The notes below the pieces were generated by a model, which was not told where the DNA came from, searched no databases, and saw only the letters and a program-made list of their open reading frames with translations. A stretch of 64,000 nucleotides of DNA from Flavobacterium sp. CS20. GTDB lineage: Bacteria; Bacteroidota; Bacteroidia; Flavobacteriales; Flavobacteriaceae. Positions 46,554 through 54,879 of the stretch are shown one piece after another (the stretch's first letter is position 1; each line of letters starts with the position of its first letter). The DNA lies in assembly GCF_018080005.1 (NCBI RefSeq), contig NZ_CP073015.1, forward strand, positions 1,488,001-1,552,000, given 5' to 3'. The translations under genes were made by a program, and so were the position numbers.

Positions 46554-47834
46554 ATGACAGTTCAAGATATTCAAACCTCTCAACAAGCTATAGACATAGA
46601 AGAAAAGCATGGAGCACATAACTATCATCCTTTACCCGTAGTGCTTAAAGAAGGCAAAGGTGTATTTGTTTGGGATGTTGAAGGTAAGAAATATTACGAT
46701 TTTTTATCAGCCTATTCAGCAGTAAACCAAGGTCATTGCCATCCAAAAATTGTCAATGCCATGACCAATCAAGCCAATCGCATTACTTTAACTTCTCGAG
46801 CTTTTCATAATAACGTGCTTGGTGTTTTTGAAAAATACGCTACAGAATATTTTGATTTTGACAAGCTCTTACCTATGAATACTGGAGCTGAAGCAGTAGA
46901 AACCGCAATAAAAATCTGTCGTAAATGGGCGTATGAAAAGAAAGGTATAGATGAGCAGGAAGCCAAAATTGTCGTTTTTGAAAACAATTTTCACGGCAGA
47001 ACCACAACCATCATTTCCTTTAGCAATGATGAAGGTGCCAGAAAAAACTTTGGGCCTTATACGCCAGGATTTATCAAAGTCAATTATAACGATACTCAAG
47101 CTTTAGAAGAGGTTTTAAAATCTGAAAAAAATATAGCTGGGGTGCTTGTAGAACCTATTCAAGGTGAAGCTGGCGTTTTTACACCAAGCGATGAGTTTAT
47201 CCCGCAAGTCAAGCAACTTTGTAATGACCATAATGTTTTATTTATGGCTGACGAAATTCAAACTGGTATAGCTAGAACTGGAGCTTTATTAGCGGTATGT
47301 GGTAAGTGTAATTGTCAAGGTCATTGCGAACGCCAAGATACATACTCAAGACCCGATATTTTAATTTTAGGAAAAGCCCTTTCAGGTGGAGTTTATCCTG
47401 TTTCTGCAGTTCTAGCTAATAATGAAGTGATGAATGTCATTAAACCTGGACAACATGGCTCAACCTTTGGTGGCAACCCTGTGGCTCACGCAGTTGGTAT
47501 GACAGCTCTTGAAGTGGTAAAAGATGAACATCTCGCCCAAAATGCCAGACATCTCGGTCAACTGTTTAGAGATAAAATAAATGAGTATATTCAAAATTCC
47601 AAAATTGTTAATTTGGTGAGAGGTCGTGGCTTGCTTAACGCTATTGTGATTAATGATAGTGAAGATTCTTCAACCGCTTGGGACATTTGTATGGCTCTAA
47701 AAGACAACGGATTGCTGGCTAAACCTACACATGGCAACATTATTCGTTTTGCACCACCTTTGGTGATTAATCAAGATCAATTGTTAGATTGTGTACAGAT
47801 TATTACGGAGACTTTAAAGGGTTTTGAGAAATAG
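46554..47834 (+). CDS. rocD: ornithine aminotransferase (ornithine-oxo-acid transaminase)
   Basis: This 426-residue class III PLP enzyme converts ornithine and 2-oxoglutarate to glutamate semialdehyde and glutamate. The start MTVQDIQTSQQAIDIEEKHG and family features are clear: NYHPLPVVL, FLSAYSAVNQGHCHPKIV, MNTGAEAVETAIKICRKWA, NNFHGRTTTIISFS, ADEIQTGIARTG and the Schiff-base lysine in LILGKALSGGVYPVSAVL. An unusual Cys cluster (VCGKCNCQGHCE, residues about 246-257) sits between; such inserts are common in Flavobacteriia. Confidence 0.95.
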   Translation: MTVQDIQTSQQAIDIEEKHGAHNYHPLPVVLKEGKGVFVWDVEGKKYYDFLSAYSAVNQGHCHPKIVNAMTNQANRITLTSRAFHNNVLGVFEKYATEYFDFDKLLPMNTGAEAVETAIKICRKWAYEKKGIDEQEAKIVVFENNFHGRTTTIISFSNDEGARKNFGPYTPGFIKVNYNDTQALEEVLKSEKNIAGVLVEPIQGEAGVFTPSDEFIPQVKQLCNDHNVLFMADEIQTGIARTGALLAVCGKCNCQGHCERQDTYSRPDILILGKALSGGVYPVSAVLANNEVMNVIKPGQHGSTFGGNPVAHAVGMTALEVVKDEHLAQNARHLGQLFRDKINEYIQNSKIVNLVRGRGLLNAIVINDSEDSSTAWDICMALKDNGLLAKPTHGNIIRFAPPLVINQDQLLDCVQIITETLKGFEK

Positions 47835-49171
47835 GTTTACTCAGGCTGTATAGTTTTAAATCTAAATTATGCATTAGAGTATAATCCTCCATAATAGCCA
47901 ACCCTTGTCATTCTGAACGGAGCCTGCCGAACCCTTGTCATTCTGAACGGAGCTTGTCGAACCTTTGTCATTCTGAACGGAGCTTGCCGAACCCTTGTCA
48001 TTCTGAACGGAGCTGTCGGAGTGAAGAATCTTTTGGTGAAACGAACCCCAATTCGTGAGAGAGATTCCTCTACCGAAGCTTCGGTATCGGAATGACATTC
48101 TCCTTGTCATTCTGAACGGAGCTTGTCGGAGTGAAGAATCTCTCAGTGAACCAAACCTCACTTGTCATTCTGAACGGAGCCTGCCGACCTCTTGTCATTC
48201 TGAACGAAGCTTGCCGACCTCTTGTCATTCTGAACGGAGCCTGCGAAGTGAAGAATCTTTTCGTGAACCGAACCCCAAAACGTGAGAGAGATTCCTCTAC
48301 CGAAGCTTCGATATCGGAATGACATTCTCCTTGTCATTCTGAACGGAGCTTGTCGAAGTGAAGAATCTCTCAGTGAACCAAACCTCACTTGTCATTCTGA
48401 ACGGAGCTTGCCGAAGTGAAGAATCTCTCAGTGAACCAAACCTCACTTGTCATTCTGAACGAAGCTTGCCGACCTCTTGTCATTCTGAACGGAGCTTGTC
48501 GGAGTGAAGAATCTTTTGGTAAACGAACCCCAAAACGTGAGAGAGATTCCTCTACCGAAGCTTCGATATCGGAATGACATTCTCCTTGTCATTCTGAACG
48601 GAGCTTGCCGAACCTTTGTCATTCTGAACGAAGCTTGCCGACCTCTTGTCATTCTGAACGGAGCTTGTCGGAGTGAAGAATCTTTTGGTAAACGAACCCC
48701 AAAACGTGAGAGAGATCCTCTACCGAAGCTTCGGTATCGGAATGACATTCTCCTTGTCATTCTGAACGGAGCTTGCCGAACCTTTGTCATTCTGAACGAA
48801 GCTTGCCGACCTCTTGTCATTCTGAACGGAGCTTGCCGAAGTGAAGAATCTTTGGTGAAACGAACCCCAAAACGTGAGAGAGATTCCTCTACCGAAGCTT
48901 CGATATCGGAATGACATTCTCCTTGTCATTCTGAACGGAGCTTGCCGAACCTTTGTCATTCTGAACGAAGCTTGCCGACCTCTTGTCATTCTGAACGGAG
49001 CTTGCCGAAGTGAAGAATCTCTCAGTGAACCAAACCTCAATTCGTGAAAAAGAGTCTCTCTCGTCCTAATTTCGATACAATTCCCAATATTCCAGAATCA
49101 CTCAATTTGACGGCTTTATTTAATTGAGTTACTTAAATCGAACTCACATTATTTAATAAATACAGAGTAAT
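47835..49171. other. non-coding interval dominated by a repeat array
   Basis: Almost all of it is a dense array (listed separately). Open frames inside it are translations of the repeat. The tail at 49080-49170 holds an AT-rich stretch with a TCGAACTCACATTATT motif. Confidence 0.8.
47905..49040. repeat. array with 21 copies of a GTCATTCTGAACG(G/A)AGC repeat
   Basis: The basic unit of about 30 bp (CTTGTCATTCTGAACGGAGC followed by CTTGCCGAAC or similar) occurs 21 times. Interspersed are GTGAAGAATCT-type tails and five copies of a palindrome-containing block CTACCGAAGCTTCG(G/A)TATCGGAATGACATTCTC. A higher-order unit of about 170-190 bp is visible in the later part. Both halves resemble dispersed Bacteroidota intergenic repeats. 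Spacers are not unique, so this is not a CRISPR array. Confidence 0.92.
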
Positions 49172-50038
49172 TTATTGTTGAGTTTTTGTAATAAAAAGTG
49201 GCACATAAAGGTCACGGTTAAAAAGTTCTTCTGTTACGCTTCCAACCATTAGGCTTGAAAATGTATTTGCGCCTTTATCAGCAACGATCAAAAAAGATAT
49301 TTTATGTTTTTTAGCTTCTAAGCGTATTTTAGAAGTCGCATTTGCCTCGCGTCCAGCAATTAACACCGTTTCTAATTCATGAGGATAGTTGAGTTTTTTA
49401 ATAAAATTTTCAAATTTTTTTTGGACGTGGTTTTCAACTTTGGTTTCTATCTTGGAGCTATTGATATAAGGAGAAAAATGTAATGGCACATTAAAAACGT
49501 GAACAGCTTGCGTTTTAGCCTTTATTCTATCCTGAACCAAACTACTGACCTGAAATGCTTTTTTGGATGAATTTGAGAAATCTGTACTTACCCAAACTTT
49601 TTTAATATCAATGCTGTCGAGTTTTGGAATCCAAAGCACATTGCTTTTTAGAATGCGAAGTAATTTAAACCCGACAAGACCTGAGCCTTTTTCTCCATTT
49701 TTGTTACCCAACAATACTGTGTTGATATGGTATTTCTGAGAAATGTAGTTGATTAATGATTCCGTATAAGGGTCGTCTGAAATTAAAAGTTCCCAATTAG
49801 AATTTACATTCATAACCTTGGAGATTTGTTCTTTAAGCTCTTCATTGATAGCTTCTTCAAGATCAATATCTTTTATTTCTTGTTCAATAATTTCTGAAAT
49901 TTCATATTTTTTGATATTATGAACAAAATAAACTTTTTCAACATCAAAATTCTCTGATAGGTAATTTGCATATTTAATTAAAGTATCGTCAAGGCTAGAT
50001 AAATCTAATGCAACTAATATGTTTTTAAAAGTATCCAT
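49172..50038 (-). CDS. tandem universal stress protein (UspA family)
   Basis: The 288-residue protein has two Usp halves: NILVALDLSSLDDTLIKYAN...NTVLLGNKNGEKGSGLVG and KKVWVSTDFSNSSKKAFQV...FLIVADKGANTFSSLMVGSV. The G-x2-G-x9-G(S/T) nucleotide-binding pattern is only partly kept. It starts 2 bp from the BCCT transporter stop and is clearly in the same operon. It may tune the transporter under stress, but this is inference. Confidence 0.9.
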   Translation of the reverse strand: MDTFKNILVALDLSSLDDTLIKYANYLSENFDVEKVYFVHNIKKYEISEIIEQEIKDIDLEEAINEELKEQISKVMNVNSNWELLISDDPYTESLINYISQKYHINTVLLGNKNGEKGSGLVGFKLLRILKSNVLWIPKLDSIDIKKVWVSTDFSNSSKKAFQVSSLVQDRIKAKTQAVHVFNVPLHFSPYINSSKIETKVENHVQKKFENFIKKLNYPHELETVLIAGREANATSKIRLEAKKHKISFLIVADKGANTFSSLMVGSVTEELFNRDLYVPLFITKTQQ

Positions 50039-50040
50039 AA

Positions 50041-51654
50041 TTATTCTTTTTTAGAGTTTCGTTTTTGAATGATATTCCTCACAACATCTTCGTATTCTTT
50101 TTCTTCTTCTTTTTTTATTTTACGTTTTTCTTTTGCAACTTCTTCTTCTAAACCTTTGTATAAAGAATAGCACATAATCAAAAGTATTAATGCAAAAGGC
50201 AAACCAGTTGCGACAGAAGCTGTTTGTAATGCCCCAAGTCCACCGCCGATGAGCAATACTGTCGCTACGGCACCTTCTGCCAAAGCCCAGAAAATGCGTT
50301 GTCCAACAGGAGCATCTATTTTTCCTCCAGAAGTCAAACTATCAACAACAAGCGAACCCGAGTCTGATGATGTGACAAAAAATCCTATAATTAAAACAAT
50401 ACCTATAACGCTCAAAATCGAGGAAAAGGGAAAGTTTTCTAAAAACACAAATAGAGCAGTGGCAACATCTTCTCCTACGGCATTGACAATGGCAGTTTCA
50501 CCACCTAATACATCGTGTAAAGCCGAACTTCCAAATGCTGTAATCCAAAAGAATGTCACTAAAGTTGGAACAATCAAAACACCCAAAACAAATTCTTTAA
50601 TGGTTCGTCCCTTAGAAACCCGAGCAATAAACATCCCGACAAATGGAGACCAAGCAATCCACCACCCCCAATAAAACACAGTCCAACTGTTTTGCCACGA
50701 GGTGTTGGTATAGCTTTCATTCCACAAAGAAATTTCAAATAAACTACTGACGTAATTTCCAATATTTTCAAGATAACTTTCAAAAATGAAAAGTGTCGAT
50801 CCTAAAACAACCACTAAAACCAACAAGATAACAGCAATTCGCATATTCCATTCACTCAGCACTCTTACACCTTTATCTACACCCAAAACTACCGACAATG
50901 TAGCAACAGCTGTTATTCCCGCGATAAGTAATACTTGCGTAGTGATACCACCACTAATGCCAAAGATATGAGATAAGCCAGCGACCACTTGTTGAACACC
51001 AAAACCTAAAGATGTAGCTAAACCAAATAAGGTTGCTAAAACTGCGAATATATCTATGATATCACCAATGAGTCCATAGATTTTATCACCTAGGAATGGG
51101 TAAAAAACCGAACGAATAGTTAGTGGTAAACCTCTTGAATAGGTGAAATATGCAAGTGCCAAACCAACAAGTGCATAAATTCCCCAAGCATGTAAACCCC
51201 AATGTAGAAAGGTATAATTCATAGCTTCTTTAGCGACCTCAAGGGTTTGAGCTTCAGCCATAGGTGGGTTTCCAAAGTGATTAATAGGCTCGGCTATACT
51301 CCAAAATAATAAGCCTATTCCCATACCAGCACTAAACAACATGGCAAACCACGATAAGGTTTTAAATTCTGGCTCTGCATCTTTGCCACCAAGCCTGATT
51401 TTACCAAATTTGCTAAAAGCTAAAAAGATTACAAAAAACAAAAACACATTAACACACAAAACAAAAAACCAACCACCGTAGTCAGCTACAGTTTTTTGAA
51501 TTTTGTCAAAATAAGTCTCTGCTGTTTCTTTAAAAATTAAGGTTAATGCAATACCAATTATAATGAGTATTGATGAGGTAAAAAACACAGAACCATTGAC
51601 TTCTAATCCAAATATCGACTTCTTTTCATCGCTTCTTACTACTTTTTTAGACAT
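50041..51654 (-). CDS. BCCT-family betaine/choline/carnitine transporter
   Basis: This 537-residue transporter has about twelve membrane helices and the BCCT signatures: GMGIGLLFWSIAEPINHFGNP, the aromatic-rich helix TVFYWGWWIAWSPFVGMFIARVSKGRTIKEF and the FVTSSDSGSLVVDSL segment. It carries a charged C-terminal tail (KRKIKKEEEKEYEDVVRNI), which acts as an osmosensor in BetP. It imports glycine betaine, choline or related compounds by ion coupling. It sits between a porin-like gene and UspA in one operon, an osmoprotectant uptake set. Confidence 0.95.
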   Translation of the reverse strand: MSKKVVRSDEKKSIFGLEVNGSVFFTSSILIIIGIALTLIFKETAETYFDKIQKTVADYGGWFFVLCVNVFLFFVIFLAFSKFGKIRLGGKDAEPEFKTLSWFAMLFSAGMGIGLLFWSIAEPINHFGNPPMAEAQTLEVAKEAMNYTFLHWGLHAWGIYALVGLALAYFTYSRGLPLTIRSVFYPFLGDKIYGLIGDIIDIFAVLATLFGLATSLGFGVQQVVAGLSHIFGISGGITTQVLLIAGITAVATLSVVLGVDKGVRVLSEWNMRIAVILLVLVVVLGSTLFIFESYLENIGNYVSSLFEISLWNESYTNTSWQNSWTVFYWGWWIAWSPFVGMFIARVSKGRTIKEFVLGVLIVPTLVTFFWITAFGSSALHDVLGGETAIVNAVGEDVATALFVFLENFPFSSILSVIGIVLIIGFFVTSSDSGSLVVDSLTSGGKIDAPVGQRIFWALAEGAVATVLLIGGGLGALQTASVATGLPFALILLIMCYSLYKGLEEEVAKEKRKIKKEEEKEYEDVVRNIIQKRNSKKE

Positions 51655-51664
51655 AAATATATAT

Positions 51665-52801
51665 TTATCTTGATTTGTTATCGGTTAAAAAATAATATCC
51701 AAAATTGATATTAAAACGGGCTTCCCATTTAGCATCAGGGATTCCTACGCTAAAATCATCTATAAAATTACCGCCTAACCATGAATGATTATAGCCAGCA
51801 AGATAATCAATATAGGTATATAAATTGCCAGCGGTAACCAAAATGCCTGTCACATTCATAAATGAGTCATTAAAATCATTTACTCTTTTGTGCATATAAC
51901 CAAAATCATTGTAAAATTGTAGGTTAGAAACTTATTCCCAATCAACCTTTACCGATTTTGAAACGGCTAATGTGTACATTTCATAATCTGTTGCCACTTC
52001 ATAAGGAGAACCATAAGCCCCCATTTGAATGACATCTCTAGATTCACCAGATGCATTAACGGGGTTGTTATCAATATAGGCAAACTCTGATTTTAAGTTC
52101 CAAGAATTAAAGTCTAACTCGTAATGCAATGCAAATCCGTAATGCTCTCCTGTTTCTTCTGTATCAAGATTATATAAACCGCCATATTGACCAGAAATTC
52201 CAAACCTATGTTTGTAGCTTGTGCCTAACTTGTAGATAAATTTTCCATTAAATTGGTTCACTTCTTTATTGCGTCCTACAACATCATAAGAATATCGACT
52301 AGGGTCTGTCTCTGTTAGTCCTCCAAAGTTTAATTCTTCAGCGTTTTTAAAAAAAGCGAGATAATATTCAAATTTATCTTGAACATTAGAATATTTTATA
52401 CCCATATCATGATCGTCTTCAAGTCCAGTATAATAAGTGATATTAAAAAACCAGTTATGAGAATTGTATTCAGTAATTCCAAAGGGAACTTGAGTTAGAC
52501 CCAATTGGAGATTCTCCTTTTCATTAAAATCATAACCTAACCATCCACTTTTCATGAAGTCGCCTCCAAAACTTTCAGAGTAAAAGCGATATTCAGCTTG
52601 TAAACGAATCCCTCTATATTCCACATCAGTATTAATTCTAAAAACATCATAGCCAAAATCTCCACCGCGTTCTTTTTGATCACTTTTCCATGAAGATAGA
52701 TTGTAATTGTATCTTAAAGCTCCTCCTAAATCAACAACAGGCTTATCTTGAGCTAAAATAATTGAAGGATTAATAAAAAGCGACCATAAAATTTTCTTCA
52801 T
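51665..52801 (-). pseudogene. outer-membrane porin-like protein with in-frame TAA
   Basis: One reading frame of 379 codons is interrupted by a single TAA at codon 290 (51932-51934). The frame continues on the other side (VSNLQFYNDFGYMHKRVNDF, then TAGNLYTYIDYLAGYNHSWLG) to a normal stop. The protein has a signal peptide and a beta-barrel pattern (GWLGYDFNEKENLQLGLTQV, FGISGQYGGLY) and ends with aromatic FGYYFLTDNKSR. It resembles phosphate-selective-type porins. Loss of the last 89 residues would remove the terminal strands of the barrel. It heads the BCCT/Usp operon. Confidence 0.87.
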
Positions 52802-52848
52802 AAAAAAGAATGGTTTTCTTCAAATTTCAAAAAAATGTTAAAGAATAA

Positions 52849-52856
52849 CAAACTTA
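52849..52856 (-). promoter_or_regulatory. putative -7 box (TAAGTTTG) for the porin/BCCT/Usp operon
   Basis: A TAnnTTTG match about 50 bp upstream of the porin start in the right orientation. No clear -33 element was seen. Confidence 0.35.
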
Positions 52857-53002
52857 ATTAAACCTTTATTAGAAATACTCGACGTATAAAACACTTAAGA
52901 AAAGTGTATATTACTGGTAATCATAGCCTATAATAAGAAAAATAATCGTAAAGATTTAGTGCCTGTAAAAATTAAAAAAAGAAAGATTTAATAGATTAAA
53001 TA

Positions 53003-53032
53003 AAAAAACATTCTGACCAAATCGCCAGAATG
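53003..53032 (-). terminator. intrinsic terminator downstream of tRNA-Arg(TCT)
   Basis: Hairpin CATTCTG / CAGAATG with a 10-nt loop, followed on the minus strand by a T tract. It starts about 13 bp past the tRNA 3' end. Confidence 0.75.
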
Positions 53033-53044
53033 CTTTTTAAAAAG

Positions 53045-53118
53045 TGATCGCGACAGGATTCGAACCTGTGACCGTCTGCTTAGAAGGCAGATGCTCTATC
53101 CAGCTGAGCTACGCGACC
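53045..53118 (-). tRNA. tRNA-Arg (anticodon TCT)
   Basis: The 74-nt cloverleaf has an acceptor stem GGTCGCG/CGCGATC (one G-T wobble), D stem GCTC/GAGC, anticodon stem TCTGC/GCAGA with loop CTTCTAA (anticodon TCT), and T stem ACAGG/CCTGT with a standard TTCGAAT loop. It reads AGA and AGG. CCA is not encoded. Unlike the tRNA-Arg(ACG) at 4104, it is fully regular (G19-C56 present). Confidence 0.97.
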
Positions 53119-53393
53119 AGATAAAAGAATTTTAGAAAATTTATTCTACATTCTTTATTAATCCAATATGCCAAGGTCGGCTTAGAAAGTATCTCGCACA
53201 TATTGTGTTAGAACAACTTAACTAAGTCTGTGTAAAATTTGACAGAACTAATTCCATTAAATTTAAGGTCTGCAAAATTAATATTTTTTTGGATATAAAA
53301 AATTTATAAAAGCATTATTATTGAATTTATTTTAATTTGATAAATCTCAATATTCCTTTTAATGGAGTGAATACTGCTTCAATTGATTTGTTT

Positions 53394-53401
53394 TATATTT
53401 G
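53394..53401 (+). promoter_or_regulatory. putative -7 box (TATATTTG) for the DUF4199 gene
   Basis: Perfect TAnnTTTG match 16 bp before the ATG at 53417. No clear -33 TTG at normal spacing. Confidence 0.4.
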
Positions 53402-53416
53402 CTTAGATTTTTAAAT

Positions 53417-53923
53417 ATGGAAAACCAAACTTCAAATTATAAAAAACTAAGCATAAACTACGGAATTATTTTTGGAGTATATTCTTCTGCATTATTATGG
53501 CTTAGCTACAAATTCAATTTTGAAAACAGTTTATTGATGTCTCTTATTTCTGTCATCGTTGCTGTTTTGGTGGTTTTTTTTCCCATACAACAATTCAAAA
53601 CCTATAATGACAATATTTTAAAATTGAGTGAAGCTCTAAAAATTGGTCTAATCGTAGGGTTAATTAGTGGTTTAATCTATGGCATTTATACTTATTTGCA
53701 TTATAAGTCTATAGATGTGGAGTTCATTCCACTTCAATTAGAAGAAAGCAAAAAAGAGCTTGAGCTTAATAGTAGTAAAATGACAAAAGAAGAATTGGAA
53801 CAAGGTATCGCGATGATAGAAACATTGCTTTCTCCGTTTATGCTTGCCACTTTTGCATTATTTACTTTACTGTTTAAATCTTTTATTATAAGTCTAGTTA
53901 TTGGCTTGATAAAAAAAAATTAA
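53417..53923 (+). CDS. DUF4199 membrane protein
   Basis: A start at 53417 (MENQTSNYKKLSINYGIIFG) gives 168 residues and is preferred over a TTG at 53399. Four membrane segments (about residues 13-30, 36-55, 72-92 and 138-162) and a charged stretch between the third and fourth (LEESKKELELNSSKMTKEEL) match DUF4199. It lies 3 bp before the GT2 gene; DUF4199 and GT2 genes are often neighbours in Flavobacteriia. Function unknown. Confidence 0.85.
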   Translation: MENQTSNYKKLSINYGIIFGVYSSALLWLSYKFNFENSLLMSLISVIVAVLVVFFPIQQFKTYNDNILKLSEALKIGLIVGLISGLIYGIYTYLHYKSIDVEFIPLQLEESKKELELNSSKMTKEELEQGIAMIETLLSPFMLATFALFTLLFKSFIISLVIGLIKKN

Positions 53924-53926
53924 CCT

Positions 53927-54877
53927 ATGCTAATTTCCATCGTTATTCCATTACTCAACGAAGCTGAATCACTTCCAGAGCTTCACACTTGGATAAAAAG
54001 AGTGATGGATCACAACAATTTTAGCTATGAAGTTATTTTTATTGACGATGGCAGTTCAGACAATTCTTGGGAGATTATTAAAAATTTAAAAAACAATCAC
54101 TCTGAAATCAAAGCTATTCGATTTTCAAAAAATTATGGCAAATCTCAAGCTTTACACGCTGGCTTTGATATGGCTGATGGTGATATTGTTTTTACGATGG
54201 ATGCCGATTTACAAGATAGTCCTGATGAAATTCCAGAAATGATTGAAATTTTAAAAACAAAAAATCTTGACCTTTTATCTGGATGGAAAAAAAAGCGTTA
54301 TGACTCTGTAATCTTTAAAAATTTACCTTCTAAACTTTTTAATTATGTCGCACGAAAAACTTCTGGTTTAAAACTACACGATTTCAATTGCGGGTTAAAA
54401 GCTTATAGAAAAGACGTGGTTAAATCTATTGATGTTAAAGGTGAAATGCATCGCTATATCCCTGTTCTGGCTAAGAATGAGGGTTTTAAACATATAGATG
54501 AAAAACCTGTCAAACACCAAGCCAGAAAGTTTGGACAAACCAAATTTGGAGCCGAACGATTTATCAATGGATTTTTAGACTTGGTATCGCTATGGTTTTT
54601 TTCTAAATTTGGCAAACGACCAATGCATTTTTTTGGTGCACTTGGGGTTTTGATGTTTGTCATCGGGTTGCTTTCATCAATTTATATTGGTGGCTCCAAA
54701 CTTTATAAACTATACAACGATTTACCAAATATATTAGTGGTTGACAACCCGTTTTTTTATATTGCTCTATCCAGTATGATTATTGGTGTGCAATTATTTT
54801 TAGCTGGATTTATTGCTGAACTTTTATTAAATAATCAGTCTTCAAAATACAGATACAATATATCAGAAAAAATTTAA
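53927..54877 (+). CDS. GT2-family glycosyltransferase with C-terminal membrane helices (DPM1-like)
   Basis: The 316-residue protein has GT-A motifs (IVIPLLNEAESLPEL, IFIDDGSSDNSWEI, MDADLQDSPDEIPEM containing DxD), the AERFINGFLDLVSLWFFSKFG amphipathic region and two C-terminal membrane helices. It would load a sugar on a polyprenyl phosphate. It precedes a phosphosugar mutase gene by 2 bp, so the pair may supply and attach an activated sugar. Confidence 0.92.
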   Translation: MLISIVIPLLNEAESLPELHTWIKRVMDHNNFSYEVIFIDDGSSDNSWEIIKNLKNNHSEIKAIRFSKNYGKSQALHAGFDMADGDIVFTMDADLQDSPDEIPEMIEILKTKNLDLLSGWKKKRYDSVIFKNLPSKLFNYVARKTSGLKLHDFNCGLKAYRKDVVKSIDVKGEMHRYIPVLAKNEGFKHIDEKPVKHQARKFGQTKFGAERFINGFLDLVSLWFFSKFGKRPMHFFGALGVLMFVIGLLSSIYIGGSKLYKLYNDLPNILVVDNPFFYIALSSMIIGVQLFLAGFIAELLLNNQSSKYRYNISEKI

Positions 54878-54879
54878 TT

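Larger units (their letters stand above)
52802..53398. other. non-coding interval around tRNA-Arg(TCT)
   Basis: It holds a -7 box (52849-52856), a terminator (53003-53032) and the tRNA (53045-53118). A putative -7 box for the next gene is at 53394-53401. The rest is AT-rich with no gene; a small hairpin (ACACTT/AAGTGT) lies near 52890-52906. Confidence 0.65.

Noticed and set aside
47874-49040. Several frames of 76-136 codons across the repeat array
   Set aside because: They repeat the same peptide (RQAPFRMTR, RYRSFGRG) on both strands and reflect the DNA repeat.
47905-49040. CRISPR array
   Set aside because: The intervening segments are themselves repeats, lengths vary, and no cas genes are nearby.
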